A DNA stretch of 64,000 nucleotides from Microbispora hainanensis (GCF_006874475.1 NZ_VIRM01000034.1:38298-102297), one strand, 5' to 3'. Positions 25,405-35,242 are shown, numbered from the stretch's first letter. Notes: generated by a model from the sequence alone, not told the origin. Program-made: numbers and translations.

Positions 25405-26457
25405 TTATGCGGTGCGGCCGACGATCTCGCGGACCGAGCCGTAGCCGTGCCGCCGCAGCCGGCGGGCGAGCTGACGGTTGATCCGCGACGGCCACAGGGG
25501 ACCTTCGTAGATCAGGCCGGTGTATCCCTGCACGAGGGTGGCGCCGGCCAGCAGCCGCTCCCAGACGTCGTCGACGTCCTCCACGCCGCCGACCGAGACG
25601 AGGGTGAGCCGGTCGCCGGCCTTCTGGCGCAGGCGGCGCAGCACCTCCAGTGAGCGGGCCTTGAGCGGCTGTCCGGACAGGCCGCCCGCCTCGGTGCTCG
25701 CGACGCCCTCGCGGCTGATCGTGGTGTTGGTCGCGATGACGCCCGCCAGCCCCAGCTCGGTGGCGAGCTCGGCCACGGCGTCCACGTCCTCGTCCGCCAG
25801 GTCCGGCGCGATCTTCACGAGCAGCGGGGTGCGCCCGGCCGTCTCCTTCACCGCCGACAGCAGCGGGCGCAGGCGGTCGACGGCCTGCAGGTCGCGCAGG
25901 CCCGGGGTGTTGGGCGAGCTCACGTTGACCACGAGATAGTCGGCGAGCGGCGCGAGCCTGCGGGCGCTGTCCACGTAGTCGCGCACGGCCTCGGACTCGG
26001 GCACGACCTTCGTCTTGCCGATGTTGACGCCGACCACGGCCGGGATGTGGCGCACCCTGCGCAGCCGCTTGGCGGCGGCCGCCGCCCCGGCGTTGTTGAA
26101 GCCCATCCGGTTGATGATCGCCCGGCTCTCGATCAGGCGGAACAGCCGCGGCCGGGGGTTGCCCGGCTGGGCGTGCGCGGTGATCGTGCCCACCTCGACG
26201 TACCCGAATCCGAGCGCCGACAGCGGCTCGGCGCACCCGGCGTCCTTGTCGAAACCGGCGGCGAGCCCGAACGGCGAGGCGAAGTGGACGCCGAACGCCT
26301 GGACGCGCAGCGACTCCGCCCTCGGCGCGAGCAGGCGGTGCAGCAGCCGCACGAGTGGCGGAAACTTCCCGAGCAGGCGGAGCAGCCTGATCGTGAGATG
26401 GTGGACGGCCTCCGCGTCGAGGCGGCTCAGGACCTGCGTGAACACGAGTCGATACAT
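25405..26457 (-). CDS. pyrD: dihydroorotate dehydrogenase (quinone), class 2
   Basis: 350 residues; oxidises dihydroorotate to orotate with FMN and passes electrons to quinone at the membrane, step four of pyrimidine synthesis. The N-terminal helical membrane-binding extension typical of class 2 is present ([20 protein letters not shown]). FMN/orotate motifs: [47 protein letters not shown] with the catalytic Ser, and [17 protein letters not shown] -10 (26465-26470) ends 7 bases before the ATG, so the message may be leaderless. Confidence 0.96.
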   Translation of the reverse strand: MYRLVFTQVLSRLDAEAVHHLTIRLLRLLGKFPPLVRLLHRLLAPRAESLRVQAFGVHFASPFGLAAGFDKDAGCAEPLSALGFGYVEVGTITAHAQPGNPRPRLFRLIESRAIINRMGFNNAGAAAAAKRLRRVRHIPAVVGVNIGKTKVVPESEAVRDYVDSARRLAPLADYLVVNVSSPNTPGLRDLQAVDRLRPLLSAVKETAGRTPLLVKIAPDLADEDVDAVAELATELGLAGVIATNTTISREGVASTEAGGLSGQPLKARSLEVLRRLRQKAGDRLTLVSVGGVEDVDDVWERLLAGATLVQGYTGLIYEGPLWPSRINRQLARRLRRHGYGSVREIVGRTA

Positions 26458-26535
26458 CACGGCAAGACTATCGCCCGGTCGCCGCGCACCTCGGCCCGCA
26501 GGGCCCGGCGCCGTACGCCCAGTAAGTCGGGCCCG

Positions 26536-26901
26536 TCAGCCGGGCCGGGGACGGGCCTCGGCCGCGGGCTGCGACAGCGGCACGTGCGACGCCGTACGGA
26601 TGGTCAGCGCGGAGTCGAAGCCCAGCAGCCGCAGTAACCGCAGCACCGGCGGGGCGGGACGGACGAAGGTCACCCGGCCGCCCTGCTCCCGCACGCGCGC
26701 GTCGGCCCACAGGAGGCTCCGCGCGCCCGCGCAGTCGAGGAAGCCGACCCCGGCCAGGTCGACCTCGACGTGCCCGGGTTCGCGGGTCCCCAGCACCTGC
26801 CGGAGGCGGGCGCGGAGCTCCGGCACCCCGGACAGGTCGAGGTCGCCGTGCACGGCGACGCGGACGCCGGCCTCAGACGGCGTGGTCTGGATTCGCAACA
26901 T
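26536..26901 (-). CDS. STAS-domain anti-sigma factor antagonist
   Basis: 121 residues, one STAS domain: VRVAVHGDLDLSGVPELRAR, then HVEVDLAGVGFLDCAGARSL. The D-C/S-A-G stretch is where these proteins are phosphorylated by an anti-sigma kinase; here the usual Ser is Cys (FLDCAGARS), as in many actinobacterial paralogues, so phospho-control may be altered. Its first 29 bp overlap the end of the GAF-ANTAR gene, so the two are translationally coupled. Confidence 0.85.
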   Translation of the reverse strand: MLRIQTTPSEAGVRVAVHGDLDLSGVPELRARLRQVLGTREPGHVEVDLAGVGFLDCAGARSLLWADARVREQGGRVTFVRPAPPVLRLLRLLGFDSALTIRTASHVPLSQPAAEARPRPG

Positions 26902-27601
26902 TCCTCTGGCCCTGCTCGCCCAGCAGCTCCGCCGCGAGCTCGGACACCTTCCGTCTGCTGTCCCTGGCCTGCTTGCGCAGCCCGGTGAACGCCTGCGAGG
27001 CCGTCAGGTCGTGTTTGCCCATGAGATAGCCGACGGCCCGCTCGATCACGACGCGGTAGTCCAGGGCGTATTGGAGCTGGTCGGCCAGCACCGCCTTCTC
27101 GTCCGCCTCTATCGACGCCACGAGGACCTGCTCGATCACGTGCGCGTACGCGTGGAGTGCCTGGGTGTCGCTCTCCTGCCACTCGTGCGGCGCGTCCTGG
27201 TAGACGTTGAGGGTGCCCACGGGCACGCCGCCGAGCCGGATCGGCACTCCCGCCACCCCGCGCACCTCGGGGTGCAGCAGGTCACGCAGGTCCGGCCACC
27301 GCCGGTCTGACCGCACGTCGGCCGTCGTCACCGCGGTGTCGCCCGCGTACGCCGCCACGCACGGGCCCTGGCCCGTCACGGCCTGGGCACGTTCCAGGCT
27401 GCGGCCACGCTCGTCCGTGGCGAAGAGGTAGCGAAGCGTGCGGTCCTCCTCGGCGAACATCAGGCCCGCGCCGGAGTATCCGAAAAGCCGGTCGACCACC
27501 TGGACGATGCGCTCAAGGTGGTGCACGATCCCGGTCGCCGTCCTGTCCTTCTGCAGACGTCGCAGGCTGGTGACAAGAGCCTCAGGATCGATATGGGTCA
27601 T
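26873..27601 (-). CDS. GAF and ANTAR domain regulator
   Basis: 242 residues, ATG at 27601 with GAGAGG 7 bases upstream. A GAF sensor domain (about 15-165; VAGVPIRLGGVPVGTLNVYQ) is followed by an ANTAR RNA-binding domain (about 175-235; LQYALDYRVVIERAVGYLMG, then LTASQAFTGLRKQARDSRRK). ANTAR proteins bind paired hexaloop hairpins in nascent RNA and prevent termination. Downstream coupling to a STAS antagonist suggests a stress or sigma-factor circuit. The signal and target RNA are unknown. Confidence 0.9.
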   Translation of the reverse strand: MTHIDPEALVTSLRRLQKDRTATGIVHHLERIVQVVDRLFGYSGAGLMFAEEDRTLRYLFATDERGRSLERAQAVTGQGPCVAAYAGDTAVTTADVRSDRRWPDLRDLLHPEVRGVAGVPIRLGGVPVGTLNVYQDAPHEWQESDTQALHAYAHVIEQVLVASIEADEKAVLADQLQYALDYRVVIERAVGYLMGKHDLTASQAFTGLRKQARDSRRKVSELAAELLGEQGQRNVANPDHAV

Positions 27602-28172
27602 TCCGCATCCTCTCGTGAACCTCACCTCGCACCGCCGTGGCCTGGGGAAGAGGCGCCGATTCGGCCATCACAACTGCCCCGAGAGGGATCGATCAGTCCT
27701 GATCTCCGCCAGGACCTGAAGAACGACGACCATCGGCTCGCCGGGACGATCCATGTGCGGGACCGCGACGGGCCTGGCGGTGTGCCGGTGAGGACGTTCT
27801 CGAGAACGGACGACGCGTCCGATGCCATCGCGAGCCAACTTTCGAACGAGGAAGCGGCCGCGGACACAGGGCGGAGTGCCCCTAAGACTAATGGGCTCGG
27901 AGCGGTGGTAGCCAGGTGATCCCGGGGACCGCCGGGAGGGCCGGCCGCCGGACCTGCGAGAGGCATGGGAAATCCGCCCTCCTGCAGGGGAAGGCGGATC
28001 GGGGAAACGCCGGGAAGACGGCGTGGTGGCAGACCAGTGGGCCCCGCGCGGGCCGGCCCCCGGCTTGCCCGGGCGGCGTACGGGGACCGGAGCCGCTGCC
28101 GTCGCCGGACGAGCGCGAGCGGGTGTCGGCCCTGCTCGCCCGGCTGCCGCACAGCATGGCCATGCCCGTGAA
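27602..28172. other. 571-bp non-coding region
   Basis: Upstream of the GAF-ANTAR gene and downstream of the lipoprotein gene. I see no convincing gene. A plus-strand frame ending at 28176 reads ERVSALLARLPHSMAMPVN at its end, perhaps an eroded coding remnant. A weak inverted repeat ATCCGCC / GGCGGAT lies at 27972-27999. Confidence 0.55.
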
Positions 28173-28742
28173 CTAGCGCTTGACCTTCTTGCCCTCGGGG
28201 GTGACGGCGTACCACTCGCCGCCGAAGTCCTTCACGCCGTTGCCGAGCACGTCGCCGGCCTTCTGGTCCTTGGAGTAGTAGTAGAGCGGGTGCTTGTTGT
28301 AGGTCACCTGCGTGCTGCCGTCCTCCCGATGGAGAGTCCCGAGCAGGTTCGCGTGCACGCCCGTGCCGGCCTGGGGCGGGCCGACGGTGAGCACGGGCGG
28401 CCACGCGGCCGCGCACGCCTGGGTGCAGGCCGAGGTGCCGCCCTTGTCCTTCGTGAACAGATACACCGTGCGGCCCTCCACGCCGACCAGCACGGTGCCG
28501 AGCGAGGTGGACGCCGCGTCGATACGCGCGGGCCCCGTGGGGGACGCCTGGACGGGAGAGGTCGGCGACGCCGAGTGATCGGTGGCGGACGGCGTCGTCT
28601 CCGATTGGTTCTCGGAGGGCTCGGGCGTCTGCGACTCGTTGAGCTGGTCGTTGGCGACGCGGCTGGCGTCGTCGCCGGCACCGCCGCATCCGGCGGCCAG
28701 CAGGCTGATCGCGACCGCGCCGGCATACAGCAGTTTCCTCAT
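28173..28742 (-). CDS. secreted lipoprotein with COG4315-type repeats
   Basis: 189 residues. Lipobox LAAGC (Cys19) after a hydrophobic stretch, then a Ser/Thr/Pro/Glu-rich linker to about residue 70. The folded part contains GRTVYLFTKDKGGTSACTQA and HPLYYYSKDQKAGDVLGNGV, the Y-x-F/Y-x-x-D repeats of PF03640. AGGAGG 6-7 bases before the ATG fixes the start. Membrane-anchored, outside the cell. Family function unknown; redox or envelope-stress links have been suggested for relatives. Confidence 0.88.
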   Translation of the reverse strand: MRKLLYAGAVAISLLAAGCGGAGDDASRVANDQLNESQTPEPSENQSETTPSATDHSASPTSPVQASPTGPARIDAASTSLGTVLVGVEGRTVYLFTKDKGGTSACTQACAAAWPPVLTVGPPQAGTGVHANLLGTLHREDGSTQVTYNKHPLYYYSKDQKAGDVLGNGVKDFGGEWYAVTPEGKKVKR

Positions 28743-29126
28743 GTTCGGCCTCCTGAAGAGTGAGCGAGTCGGCTCCCAGGAGACACGCGGCGACGGCGGC
28801 CCCGCCGCCCGGACGCGAAGATCCAGGACAGGCCTTTGCCGTTTCGTGGGTTCCCGCTCACGGGGCTCTCACCGCCCTCAGGGCGATTCCGCCACCGATG
28901 GGGATGAACATCTGGATCCGGGGAAAATCGGAGTAATCCGTACGGGCAGGGCAGTGCGCGCCGACACGTGAACCGATAGCGGGGGGGTGCCGAGGCCACC
29001 GGCCCGTGCGATGACATGCTGAGGCTGCGACGCCCGCCGGCGCGGCCGTCCGGCCCGGCGGGGGCGGCGTCCCCGGCGAACCGCCCCCCTTCGCCCGATC
29101 TCGTGTGACAGACAAGGAGCGTCCGG
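28743..29126. other. 384-bp divergent intergenic region
   Basis: Lies between the lipoprotein gene and the F420-type oxidoreductase gene, so it must hold two promoters. Apart from the two ribosome binding sites I see no convincing hexamer pairs, palindromes or gene. Confidence 0.5.
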
Positions 29127-30056
29127 ATGGCCGAGCGTACGCAACCGCCCACCGTGGAACCGTCGGAGCTGAGGCGCCGCCTCGGCCGTACGGGAGTGTG
29201 GCTGTTCTCACTGTCGAGAACGGCGACCGCGGACGAGGCCAGAACGGCCGCGGCGGAGATCGAGCGGCTCGGATACCCGGCGCTCTGGGTGGGCGAGGCC
29301 CCGGACGGGCGGGAGGCGTTCACGAACTCGGCGCTCCTGCTGTCGGCCACCGAGCGGCTGCACGTGGCGACGGGCATCGCGAACATCTACGGCCGGGACG
29401 CGGTGGCCGCGGCCAACGGCGCCGCGACCTTGGCCGAGGCGTGGGGATACCGGTTCGTGCTCGGCCTCGGTGTGAGCCACAAGCCGCTGGTCGCCCCTCG
29501 CGGCCACGAATACTCCGCGCCGCTGCGGCTCATGCGGGACTACCTCGACGGGATGGACCAGGCGTCGTTCGGCGTGTTGCCGCTGGCGGAGAGGCCGCCC
29601 CGGGTGCTGGCGGCGCTGCGCCGCCGGATGCTCGAACTGGCGGCGCAGCACGCCCAGGGGGCGCACACGTACTTCGTGCCGCCCGAGCACACCGCGAAGG
29701 CGCGCGAGATCCTCGGCCAGGACCCGGTCCTCGCTCCGGAGCAGGCCGTGGTGGTCGAGACCGACGCCGGGCGCGCCCGGGAGATCGCCCGCGAATACGC
29801 CGCCTTCTACCTCTCCCTGCCCAACTACACGAAGAACCTGCGCGAGCTGGGCTTCTCCGACGACGACTTCGCGGGCGGGGGCAGCGACCGGCTCATCGAC
29901 GCGATCGTGGTCTGGGGCGAACCGGAGACGATCGCCGAGCGGGTGCGCGCCCACCACGACGCGGGGGCCGACCACGTGTGCGTACAGCCCCTGGCCGATT
30001 CGGTCGGCACGCAGATAGAGCACCTGCGGCTGCTGGCCCCCGCTCTCCTGGGATGA
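29127..30056 (+). CDS. LLM-class F420-dependent oxidoreductase
   Basis: 309 residues with a luciferase-like barrel. Patches: RTGVWLFSLSRTATADEART, LGYPALWVGEA, VATGIANIYGRDAVAAANGA and YRFVLGLGVSHKPLVAPRGH. These match the actinobacterial TIGR03620-type F420 group. Such enzymes use reduced cofactor F420 to hydrogenate or oxidise small molecules; the substrate is unknown. GGAG lies 7 bases before the ATG. Cytoplasmic. Confidence 0.9.
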   Translation: MAERTQPPTVEPSELRRRLGRTGVWLFSLSRTATADEARTAAAEIERLGYPALWVGEAPDGREAFTNSALLLSATERLHVATGIANIYGRDAVAAANGAATLAEAWGYRFVLGLGVSHKPLVAPRGHEYSAPLRLMRDYLDGMDQASFGVLPLAERPPRVLAALRRRMLELAAQHAQGAHTYFVPPEHTAKAREILGQDPVLAPEQAVVVETDAGRAREIAREYAAFYLSLPNYTKNLRELGFSDDDFAGGGSDRLIDAIVVWGEPETIAERVRAHHDAGADHVCVQPLADSVGTQIEHLRLLAPALLG

Positions 30057-30060
30057 CGGC

Positions 30061-30387
30061 GTGACCACGGCGGCTCCCGGGCGGGGGCGCGGCGAGCAGG
30101 GCGGGCAGAACGGGCAGGGCAGGCAGAACGGTCAGGGCGGGCAGGGCGGGCAGAACGGGCAGGACTCTTTGATCCCGCCGGACCCGACGAGCCTGGAGGC
30201 GTGGATGCGCCAGGTTCTCGGCCTGGCCGGCGCCCGGGCCTCCGCGTTCCCCCCGCCCCTGCCCACTGCGCCCCTGCCGCCCACCCCGCCTCTGCCGTCC
30301 ACGCCGCCCTTGCCGTCCACCGGGCCGGGTCACCCGGGTCGTTCCGCGGAGGCGGACGGCCCGGACCACGGCGGGAACGCGAAGTAG
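30061..30387 (+). CDS. low-complexity Gly/Gln- and Pro-rich hypothetical protein
   Basis: 108 residues from a GTG 4 bp after the previous stop. The first third is GQNGQG-type repeats and the last third PLPPTPPLPSTPP repeats, around a short normal segment (DPTSLEAWMRQVLGLAGARA). The tight spacing suggests translation coupled to the oxidoreductase. Repeat-driven composition makes the call uncertain; the middle segment is the only part that looks like a selected sequence. Confidence 0.4.
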   Translation: MTTAAPGRGRGEQGGQNGQGRQNGQGGQGGQNGQDSLIPPDPTSLEAWMRQVLGLAGARASAFPPPLPTAPLPPTPPLPSTPPLPSTGPGHPGRSAEADGPDHGGNAK

Positions 30388-30423
30388 CCCGAGCAGGCCG
30401 CGCGGGCCGCCCAATCAGGCCGC

Positions 30424-30813
30424 CTAGCGCACCTGCTCGGCCAGCCGTTCGAGACTGTCGTCCAGGGCCTGCTCCACCGCCTCGGCCGGGGGCGTGTGCC
30501 GCTCGTCGAAGAAGGACAGGTGGACCGTCACGTCGCTGCTGTCGTCGCCGATGCCGGCGACCTGCAGCCATCCGGCGTACCGGTCCACGTCGCGGGTGCC
30601 CCACTCCATCCGCAGCTGGTCCTGCTCGGCCCGCAGCAGGGCGCGTTCGTCCTGTCCCGTCTCGTCCTCGTGGACGGTGACCGCGGGCGGGTCCTCGGCG
30701 TGTACGTGCAGCTCACGGGGCATCCAGAGATCGAGTTTGCCGACGTCGCACGCCTGGCGGAACACCTGGTCGGCCCCTGCGGGCATCCTGCGGGACCGCT
30801 CGAACTCGGTCAT
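30424..30813 (-). CDS. SRPBCC (START/Bet v1-like) domain protein
   Basis: 129 residues. It begins [20 protein letters not shown], the first strand-helix of SRPBCC proteins, and ends with the long helix [19 protein letters not shown]. The centre is strand-rich ([28 protein letters not shown]). The fold binds hydrophobic ligands; no enzyme role can be named. Divergent from lpdA. Confidence 0.7.
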   Translation of the reverse strand: MTEFERSRRMPAGADQVFRQACDVGKLDLWMPRELHVHAEDPPAVTVHEDETGQDERALLRAEQDQLRMEWGTRDVDRYAGWLQVAGIGDDSSDVTVHLSFFDERHTPPAEAVEQALDDSLERLAEQVR

Positions 30814-30939
30814 GGTCCGTCACTCCTCCCCCTTCGGCGTAGGGCCCCTACCCGCCGCGGTGCGGTCCATCCTCCGGCTCGGCACCTGGTGGGCACCCCC
30901 TTCTCCTGCGGGGGGACGCGGCGGCGTAGGGTCCGGTGC

Positions 30940-32340
30940 ATGACCGATCATTACGATGTCGTCGTCCTCGGCGCCGGGCCCGGCGGCTACACCGCCGCGG
31001 TCCGTTCGGCCCAGCTCGGGCTCAGCACAGCGGTCGTCGAGGAGCGCTACTGGGGTGGGGTCTGCCTCAACGTCGGATGCATCCCCTCCAAGGCGCTGCT
31101 GCGTAACGCCGAACTCGCCCACATCCTTATGAACGAGACCAAGACGTTCGGCATCCAGACGGACGGCCCGATCACGCTCGACTACGGCGCGGCCTTCCGC
31201 CGCAGCCGCCAGGTCGCGGACGGGCGCGTCAAGGGCGTCCACTATCTGATGAAGAAGAACGGCATCACGGAGTATGACGGCCGGGGCACCTTCACCGGGC
31301 CGAACTCCATGGAGGTGCGCGGCGCGGACGGCTCCGTGCGCACGGTGACGTTCGGCCACTGCATCATCGCCGCCGGGGCGACGACCCGCCTGCTGCCGGG
31401 GACGTCCCTGTCCGAGCGCGTGGTGACGTACGAGGAGCAGATCCTCAGTGAGACGCTGCCGGAGAGCGTGATCATCGCGGGCGCCGGCGCGATCGGCGTC
31501 GAGTTCGCGTACGTGCTGCACAACTACGGCGTGAAGGTCACGATCGTCGAGTTCCTCGACCGGATGGTGCCCCTGGAGGACCAGGAGGTGTCGGCGGAGC
31601 TGGCGCGGCGCTACCGGCGGCTCGGCATCGACGTGCTGACCTCCACCCGGGTCGAGTCGATCGACGACAGCGGCGACAAGGTGCGGGTCACGGTCTCGAA
31701 GAACGGCGAGACGTCCGTGCTGGAGGCCGACAAGGTGCTGCAGGCCATCGGCTTCCAGCCGCGCGTCGAGGGATACGGCCTGGAGAACACCGGCGTACGG
31801 CTGACCGAGCGGGGCGCGATCGCCGTGGACGGCCGCTGCCGCACGAACGTGCCGAACATCTTCGCCATCGGGGACGTCACCGCGAAGCTCATGCTGGCGC
31901 ACGCCGCCGAGTCGATGGGCATCATCGCCGCCGAGACCATCGCGGGGGCCGAGACGATGGAGCTCGACTACGTGATGATCCCCAGGGCGACCTACTGCCA
32001 GCCGCAGATCGCGAGCTTCGGCTACACCGAGGCCCAGGCGCGCGAGCAGGGCTTCGACGTGAAGGTGGTCAAGTTCCCGTTCACGGCCAACGGCAAGGCG
32101 CACGGCCTGGGCGACCCGACCGGCTTCGTCAAGGTCCTCAGCGACGCGAAGTACGGCGAGATCCTCGGCGCCCACCTCATCGGGCCCGAGGTGACCGAGC
32201 TGCTGCCCGAGCTGACCCTGGCCCAGCTGTGGGACCTCACCGTGCACGAGGTGGCGCGCAACGTCCACGCCCACCCGACGCTGGGCGAGGCGGTGAAGGA
32301 GGCGATCCACGGCCTGGCCGGGCACATGATCAACATGTGA
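30940..32340 (+). CDS. lpdA: dihydrolipoyl dehydrogenase (E3)
   Basis: 466 residues; reoxidises dihydrolipoamide of 2-oxoacid dehydrogenase complexes with FAD and NAD. FAD motif [20 protein letters not shown], redox disulphide [16 protein letters not shown] motif [17 protein letters not shown], second FAD motif [18 protein letters not shown] and the C-terminal catalytic His of [13 protein letters not shown] are all present, full length. TAGGGT (30927-30932) ends 7 bases before the ATG, so the transcript is probably leaderless. It is not next to E1/E2 genes, so it probably serves several complexes. Confidence 0.95.
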   Translation: MTDHYDVVVLGAGPGGYTAAVRSAQLGLSTAVVEERYWGGVCLNVGCIPSKALLRNAELAHILMNETKTFGIQTDGPITLDYGAAFRRSRQVADGRVKGVHYLMKKNGITEYDGRGTFTGPNSMEVRGADGSVRTVTFGHCIIAAGATTRLLPGTSLSERVVTYEEQILSETLPESVIIAGAGAIGVEFAYVLHNYGVKVTIVEFLDRMVPLEDQEVSAELARRYRRLGIDVLTSTRVESIDDSGDKVRVTVSKNGETSVLEADKVLQAIGFQPRVEGYGLENTGVRLTERGAIAVDGRCRTNVPNIFAIGDVTAKLMLAHAAESMGIIAAETIAGAETMELDYVMIPRATYCQPQIASFGYTEAQAREQGFDVKVVKFPFTANGKAHGLGDPTGFVKVLSDAKYGEILGAHLIGPEVTELLPELTLAQLWDLTVHEVARNVHAHPTLGEAVKEAIHGLAGHMINM

Positions 32341-32437
32341 GCCGTGGAACGGCGGGGTTCGAGCGGGCCCCCGCCCTCCGCGCCGGCCCCGGCCGGTGGC
32401 GGTGGCCGACGCGCGCGGAGATTGCCGACGGGTGGGG

Positions 32438-33232
32438 TCAGATTCCGGGAGTGGCCGTCATGCCGTGGGGGCTCAGGTCGAATTCCAGGCGGACGCCGCC
32501 GATGGTCGTCGAACGCTCACTGTCGGCGTTCTTCTTCGCCCAGCCGGCCGCCTGCTTGCGCAGGGACTTGCGCGGGATCAGCAGCGTGTCGGCCATGGTG
32601 GAGAAGAGGCTGGTGCAGGCGACCGTGTGCAGGCCGAGCCAGCACGTCGCGGCCACCTGCCGGACGCTGTCCTCCTTGTCATACTCGATGTACACGGACA
32701 TGTCGCCGCGGTCGTCCGGCGGCTCGCACTCCACCCGGTGTGCGGCGCCGCTGGAGGTCTCGTCCTTGTCGGGCTTCTTCGCGCACTTCCACTTGTTGGA
32801 CTTCTTCAGCCAGTCGTCGGAAATCATGGCGACGGTCACGCCGGGCAGGTAGCGGCGGTCGCCGCCGGGGAAGTCGGCGGAGAACGCGGGCGGCCTGGCG
32901 CTGCCCTTCGGCGAGGCGCTGCCGAGGCCGGCGGCCGCGCCGACGCCGCCGCCCAGCAGCAGCCCGGCGGTCACGAGGCCGATCACCAGGCCGATCCCCC
33001 GGCCCCCCGTGCCCGGAGCCTGCCCGTACGGGCCCGGGGGCGGCCCGGCAGGGGTCCCTTCCTGCGGCATGCCGTACGGCTGGGGCCGGCCAGGCTGCGA
33101 CTGCCCGTACGAGTGCGGCGGGCCGGGCTGTGGGGCGGCGGCGGGCGGCGGATTCCGGACAGGTTGCCAGGCGGCGCCGTCCCACTGGTATCTGCCGTCC
33201 GGAGAGTACGGCCCGGGCGGTTGAGCTGTCAC
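32438..33232 (-). CDS. membrane protein with Pro-rich cytoplasmic tail, envelope operon gene 3
   Basis: 264 residues from a GTG overlapping the previous stop by 4 bp. An N-terminal SHOCT/DUF2510-like motif (PPGPYSPDGRYQWDGAAWQP) is followed by a Pro/Gln/Tyr-rich stretch, one transmembrane helix (IGLVIGLVTAGLLLGGGVGA) and a ~150-residue external domain with three Cys (WKCAKK, RVECEP, ATCWLG). Function unknown. Operon position after two related envelope proteins suggests a joint role. Confidence 0.75.
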   Translation of the reverse strand: MTAQPPGPYSPDGRYQWDGAAWQPVRNPPPAAAPQPGPPHSYGQSQPGRPQPYGMPQEGTPAGPPPGPYGQAPGTGGRGIGLVIGLVTAGLLLGGGVGAAAGLGSASPKGSARPPAFSADFPGGDRRYLPGVTVAMISDDWLKKSNKWKCAKKPDKDETSSGAAHRVECEPPDDRGDMSVYIEYDKEDSVRQVAATCWLGLHTVACTSLFSTMADTLLIPRKSLRKQAAGWAKKNADSERSTTIGGVRLEFDLSPHGMTATPGI

Positions 33233-33876
33233 GACGTCGCCTCGATGGTGAGCTCGGTGGCGTTCGACTCGGGGTTCTGCAGCACGTATTCGTAGTCGAG
33301 GATCTTCGCCCTGGTGTCCTTGCGCTTCGCGATCTGCTGGCTCAGCCAGTCTCTGATGTCCTTCGATGTGGCCGGGTCGTCGCGGTAGGGCATGATCGCG
33401 AACCAGGACAGATAGGCCAGACCCGTGCCGGCCATCGTCGCCTCGTCGGCCCGTCTGACACGCATCGACATCTGGTGGATGAGGTCGTCGTACACCCGGA
33501 ACCACACGTCGAAGTACGTCGCGCCGATGTCGAGCTCGCAGTGCCAGTCGTCGCTGTCGGTCGTGCACGCGTAGCCCTGGCCCCGCATCGTCTCCACGAC
33601 CGTCATCGCCTTGAGGCCGGGGATGCATGTGTCGCCGCCGCACGACTCGGTGACCTGGGTGAGACGGTGATTGCGCGCCAGGACGAACGTGCCGGTTCCG
33701 GCCAGGACGAACGCGACCAGACCGGCCACCACCGCCAGGAGGCGCCTGGGCTTGCGTGGCGCCTCCGCTGTGCCGGAGTGCGGGGGGCCGGGATGTGAGG
33801 AGCCGGGGCGGGCAGGACCGGGGTGCGGAGGGCCGGGGTACGGGCCGGGAGGCGGGGAAGCGGGCGGCAGGGTCAT
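33229..33876 (-). CDS. membrane protein of unknown function, envelope operon gene 2
   Basis: 215 residues. The ATG at 33876 lies 1 base after the preceding stop; a GTG at 33885 is possible. A Pro-rich N-terminus and one transmembrane helix (RLLAVVAGLVAFVLAGTGTF) precede an external domain with four Cys (SCGGDTCIPG, ACTTDSDDWHCELD) and FDVWFRVYDDLIHQMSMRVR. No family recognised. Coupled to both neighbours. Confidence 0.75.
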   Translation of the reverse strand: MTLPPASPPPGPYPGPPHPGPARPGSSHPGPPHSGTAEAPRKPRRLLAVVAGLVAFVLAGTGTFVLARNHRLTQVTESCGGDTCIPGLKAMTVVETMRGQGYACTTDSDDWHCELDIGATYFDVWFRVYDDLIHQMSMRVRRADEATMAGTGLAYLSWFAIMPYRDDPATSKDIRDWLSQQIAKRKDTRAKILDYEYVLQNPESNATELTIEATS

Positions 33877-33877
33877 C

Positions 33878-35242
33878 TCACCCACCGTTCCGCACGAAGC
33901 TCACCCATCGGCTGCGGAAGGCGCCCGCCGACATCCCGAGGACCCGCTTGCTGATCCCCTCGAAGACCGGCAGCTCGACGAAGGGCATGTCGAGCGAGTC
34001 CGGGTGCTGGATGATCGAGGCGTACAGCTCCACGGCGGCGTCGCGGCCCTTGAGCCGTTCGGCGAGGCTGAAGACCGTCGAGCCGAGGCAGTAGTTGAAG
34101 TCGATGTTTCTGCCGTAGAACGTCCGCGAGTCGGGCACGGTGCCGCGGAACGTGCCGGCCCGCACGCCGTTCGCGACGACGTCGCGGATGAGGGCGGCCT
34201 GTGCCGGGCTCCCGATGGTCTCGGTCCAGCGGGCGAAGCCCTCGACCGCCCACAGGGGCGGCCCGAAGTCGTTGAAGCTCATCGTCATGGTGAGGCGCGC
34301 CGAGACCGCGTGGGCCAGTTCGTGGCGGATCGTCAGGTTCGGCGGCGCGTCGTGCGACTGGTGGCTGCGCAGGTTGACCACGATGCGGGAGGCGGCGAAC
34401 TCGCCCGCGAACGTATGCCCGTCCTTCTTCACGCCCAGCGTCCTGATCTGGTAGCCGAGGTTGTCGGGGTTGAAGTCGCCCCCTGTGCCGAGGTCGAACC
34501 ACTGCCGGAAGTTGGCCGGGTCGCGGGTGAAGAACAGCACGTGGCCGGGGTAGCTGAGGCGTCTGCCCCACAGCCGCTCGACCAGGGCCAGCTCCCGCTC
34601 GGTGACCGCGGCGTAGCGGTCGAGGTCGTTCACGCTCTTGTCGCCGACGAGCCACACCTTGCCGCCCACCTTCTGGACGTGCAGCGCGTCGGTGTTCCAG
34701 GGCGCGTTGGCGAGCGGGCCGTCGAGACCGAGCTTCTCCCGGTTGTTCCGGGTCGCCCCGGCGATGTCCGCGACGACGAACGAGCCGCCCTTCTCCCGCA
34801 GCCGGTACGAGAACGTCTCGGCCGGCGCGATGTCACCCGGCCCTGCGTCGGCGGTGAGCTTGGTGATCCTGATCAGCGGCGCGAACCGGAGATCACCGTT
34901 CTTCTCCGTCCTCTTGACGGCCCGCTCGTCGATGAAGCGGACCTCTTCGAGCTCGAACTGGCGCAGGTTGCCGAACAGCGCCTTCTCGCGCCGGATCAGC
35001 GTCGTGTTGGAGGGGTCGAGGTCGGCCAGGTAGCCCTTCTCGTCCCGTTTCATCAGGGCGGTGGCCCGGCGGTCGAGGATCTCTCGCAGGCGTTTGCCGT
35101 TCGATCCGGAGGCCTCGTAGTCCTCACTCTCGATCGTGGGCCGAGGCGGTGAGCCGCAGCCGGCGACCAGAAGCCCCCCGGCCAGCAGCACGGCCCGCCT
35201 CGACCATCGGAGCCCGTCGGTCAGCGATCTCGGCTCTGGCAC
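33878..35242 (-). CDS. lipoprotein with HExxH metallopeptidase-like domain, envelope operon gene 1
   Basis: 454 residues. Signal peptide with SRRAVLLAGGLLVAGC (lipobox Cys29, also Tat-like RR). About residues 50-200 form a strand-rich NTF2-like region. The C-terminal domain carries HELAH (307-311) with a third candidate zinc ligand Glu334 in LWAVEGFARW, the gluzincin pattern HExxH...E. It is probably an extracytoplasmic zinc protease or inactive relative. First gene of a three-gene operon in which the other two are single-pass proteins, which suggests a protease with membrane partners. Confidence 0.8.
   Translation of the reverse strand: MPEPRSLTDGLRWSRRAVLLAGGLLVAGCGSPPRPTIESEDYEASGSNGKRLREILDRRATALMKRDEKGYLADLDPSNTTLIRREKALFGNLRQFELEEVRFIDERAVKRTEKNGDLRFAPLIRITKLTADAGPGDIAPAETFSYRLREKGGSFVVADIAGATRNNREKLGLDGPLANAPWNTDALHVQKVGGKVWLVGDKSVNDLDRYAAVTERELALVERLWGRRLSYPGHVLFFTRDPANFRQWFDLGTGGDFNPDNLGYQIRTLGVKKDGHTFAGEFAASRIVVNLRSHQSHDAPPNLTIRHELAHAVSARLTMTMSFNDFGPPLWAVEGFARWTETIGSPAQAALIRDVVANGVRAGTFRGTVPDSRTFYGRNIDFNYCLGSTVFSLAERLKGRDAAVELYASIIQHPDSLDMPFVELPVFEGISKRVLGMSAGAFRSRWVSFVRNGG

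Noticed and set aside
27916..28176. Short plus-strand frame ending in ERVSALLARLPHSMAMPVN
   Set aside because: Only the last ~20 residues look protein-like; it may be an eroded remnant, but there is not enough to call a gene or name a parent family.
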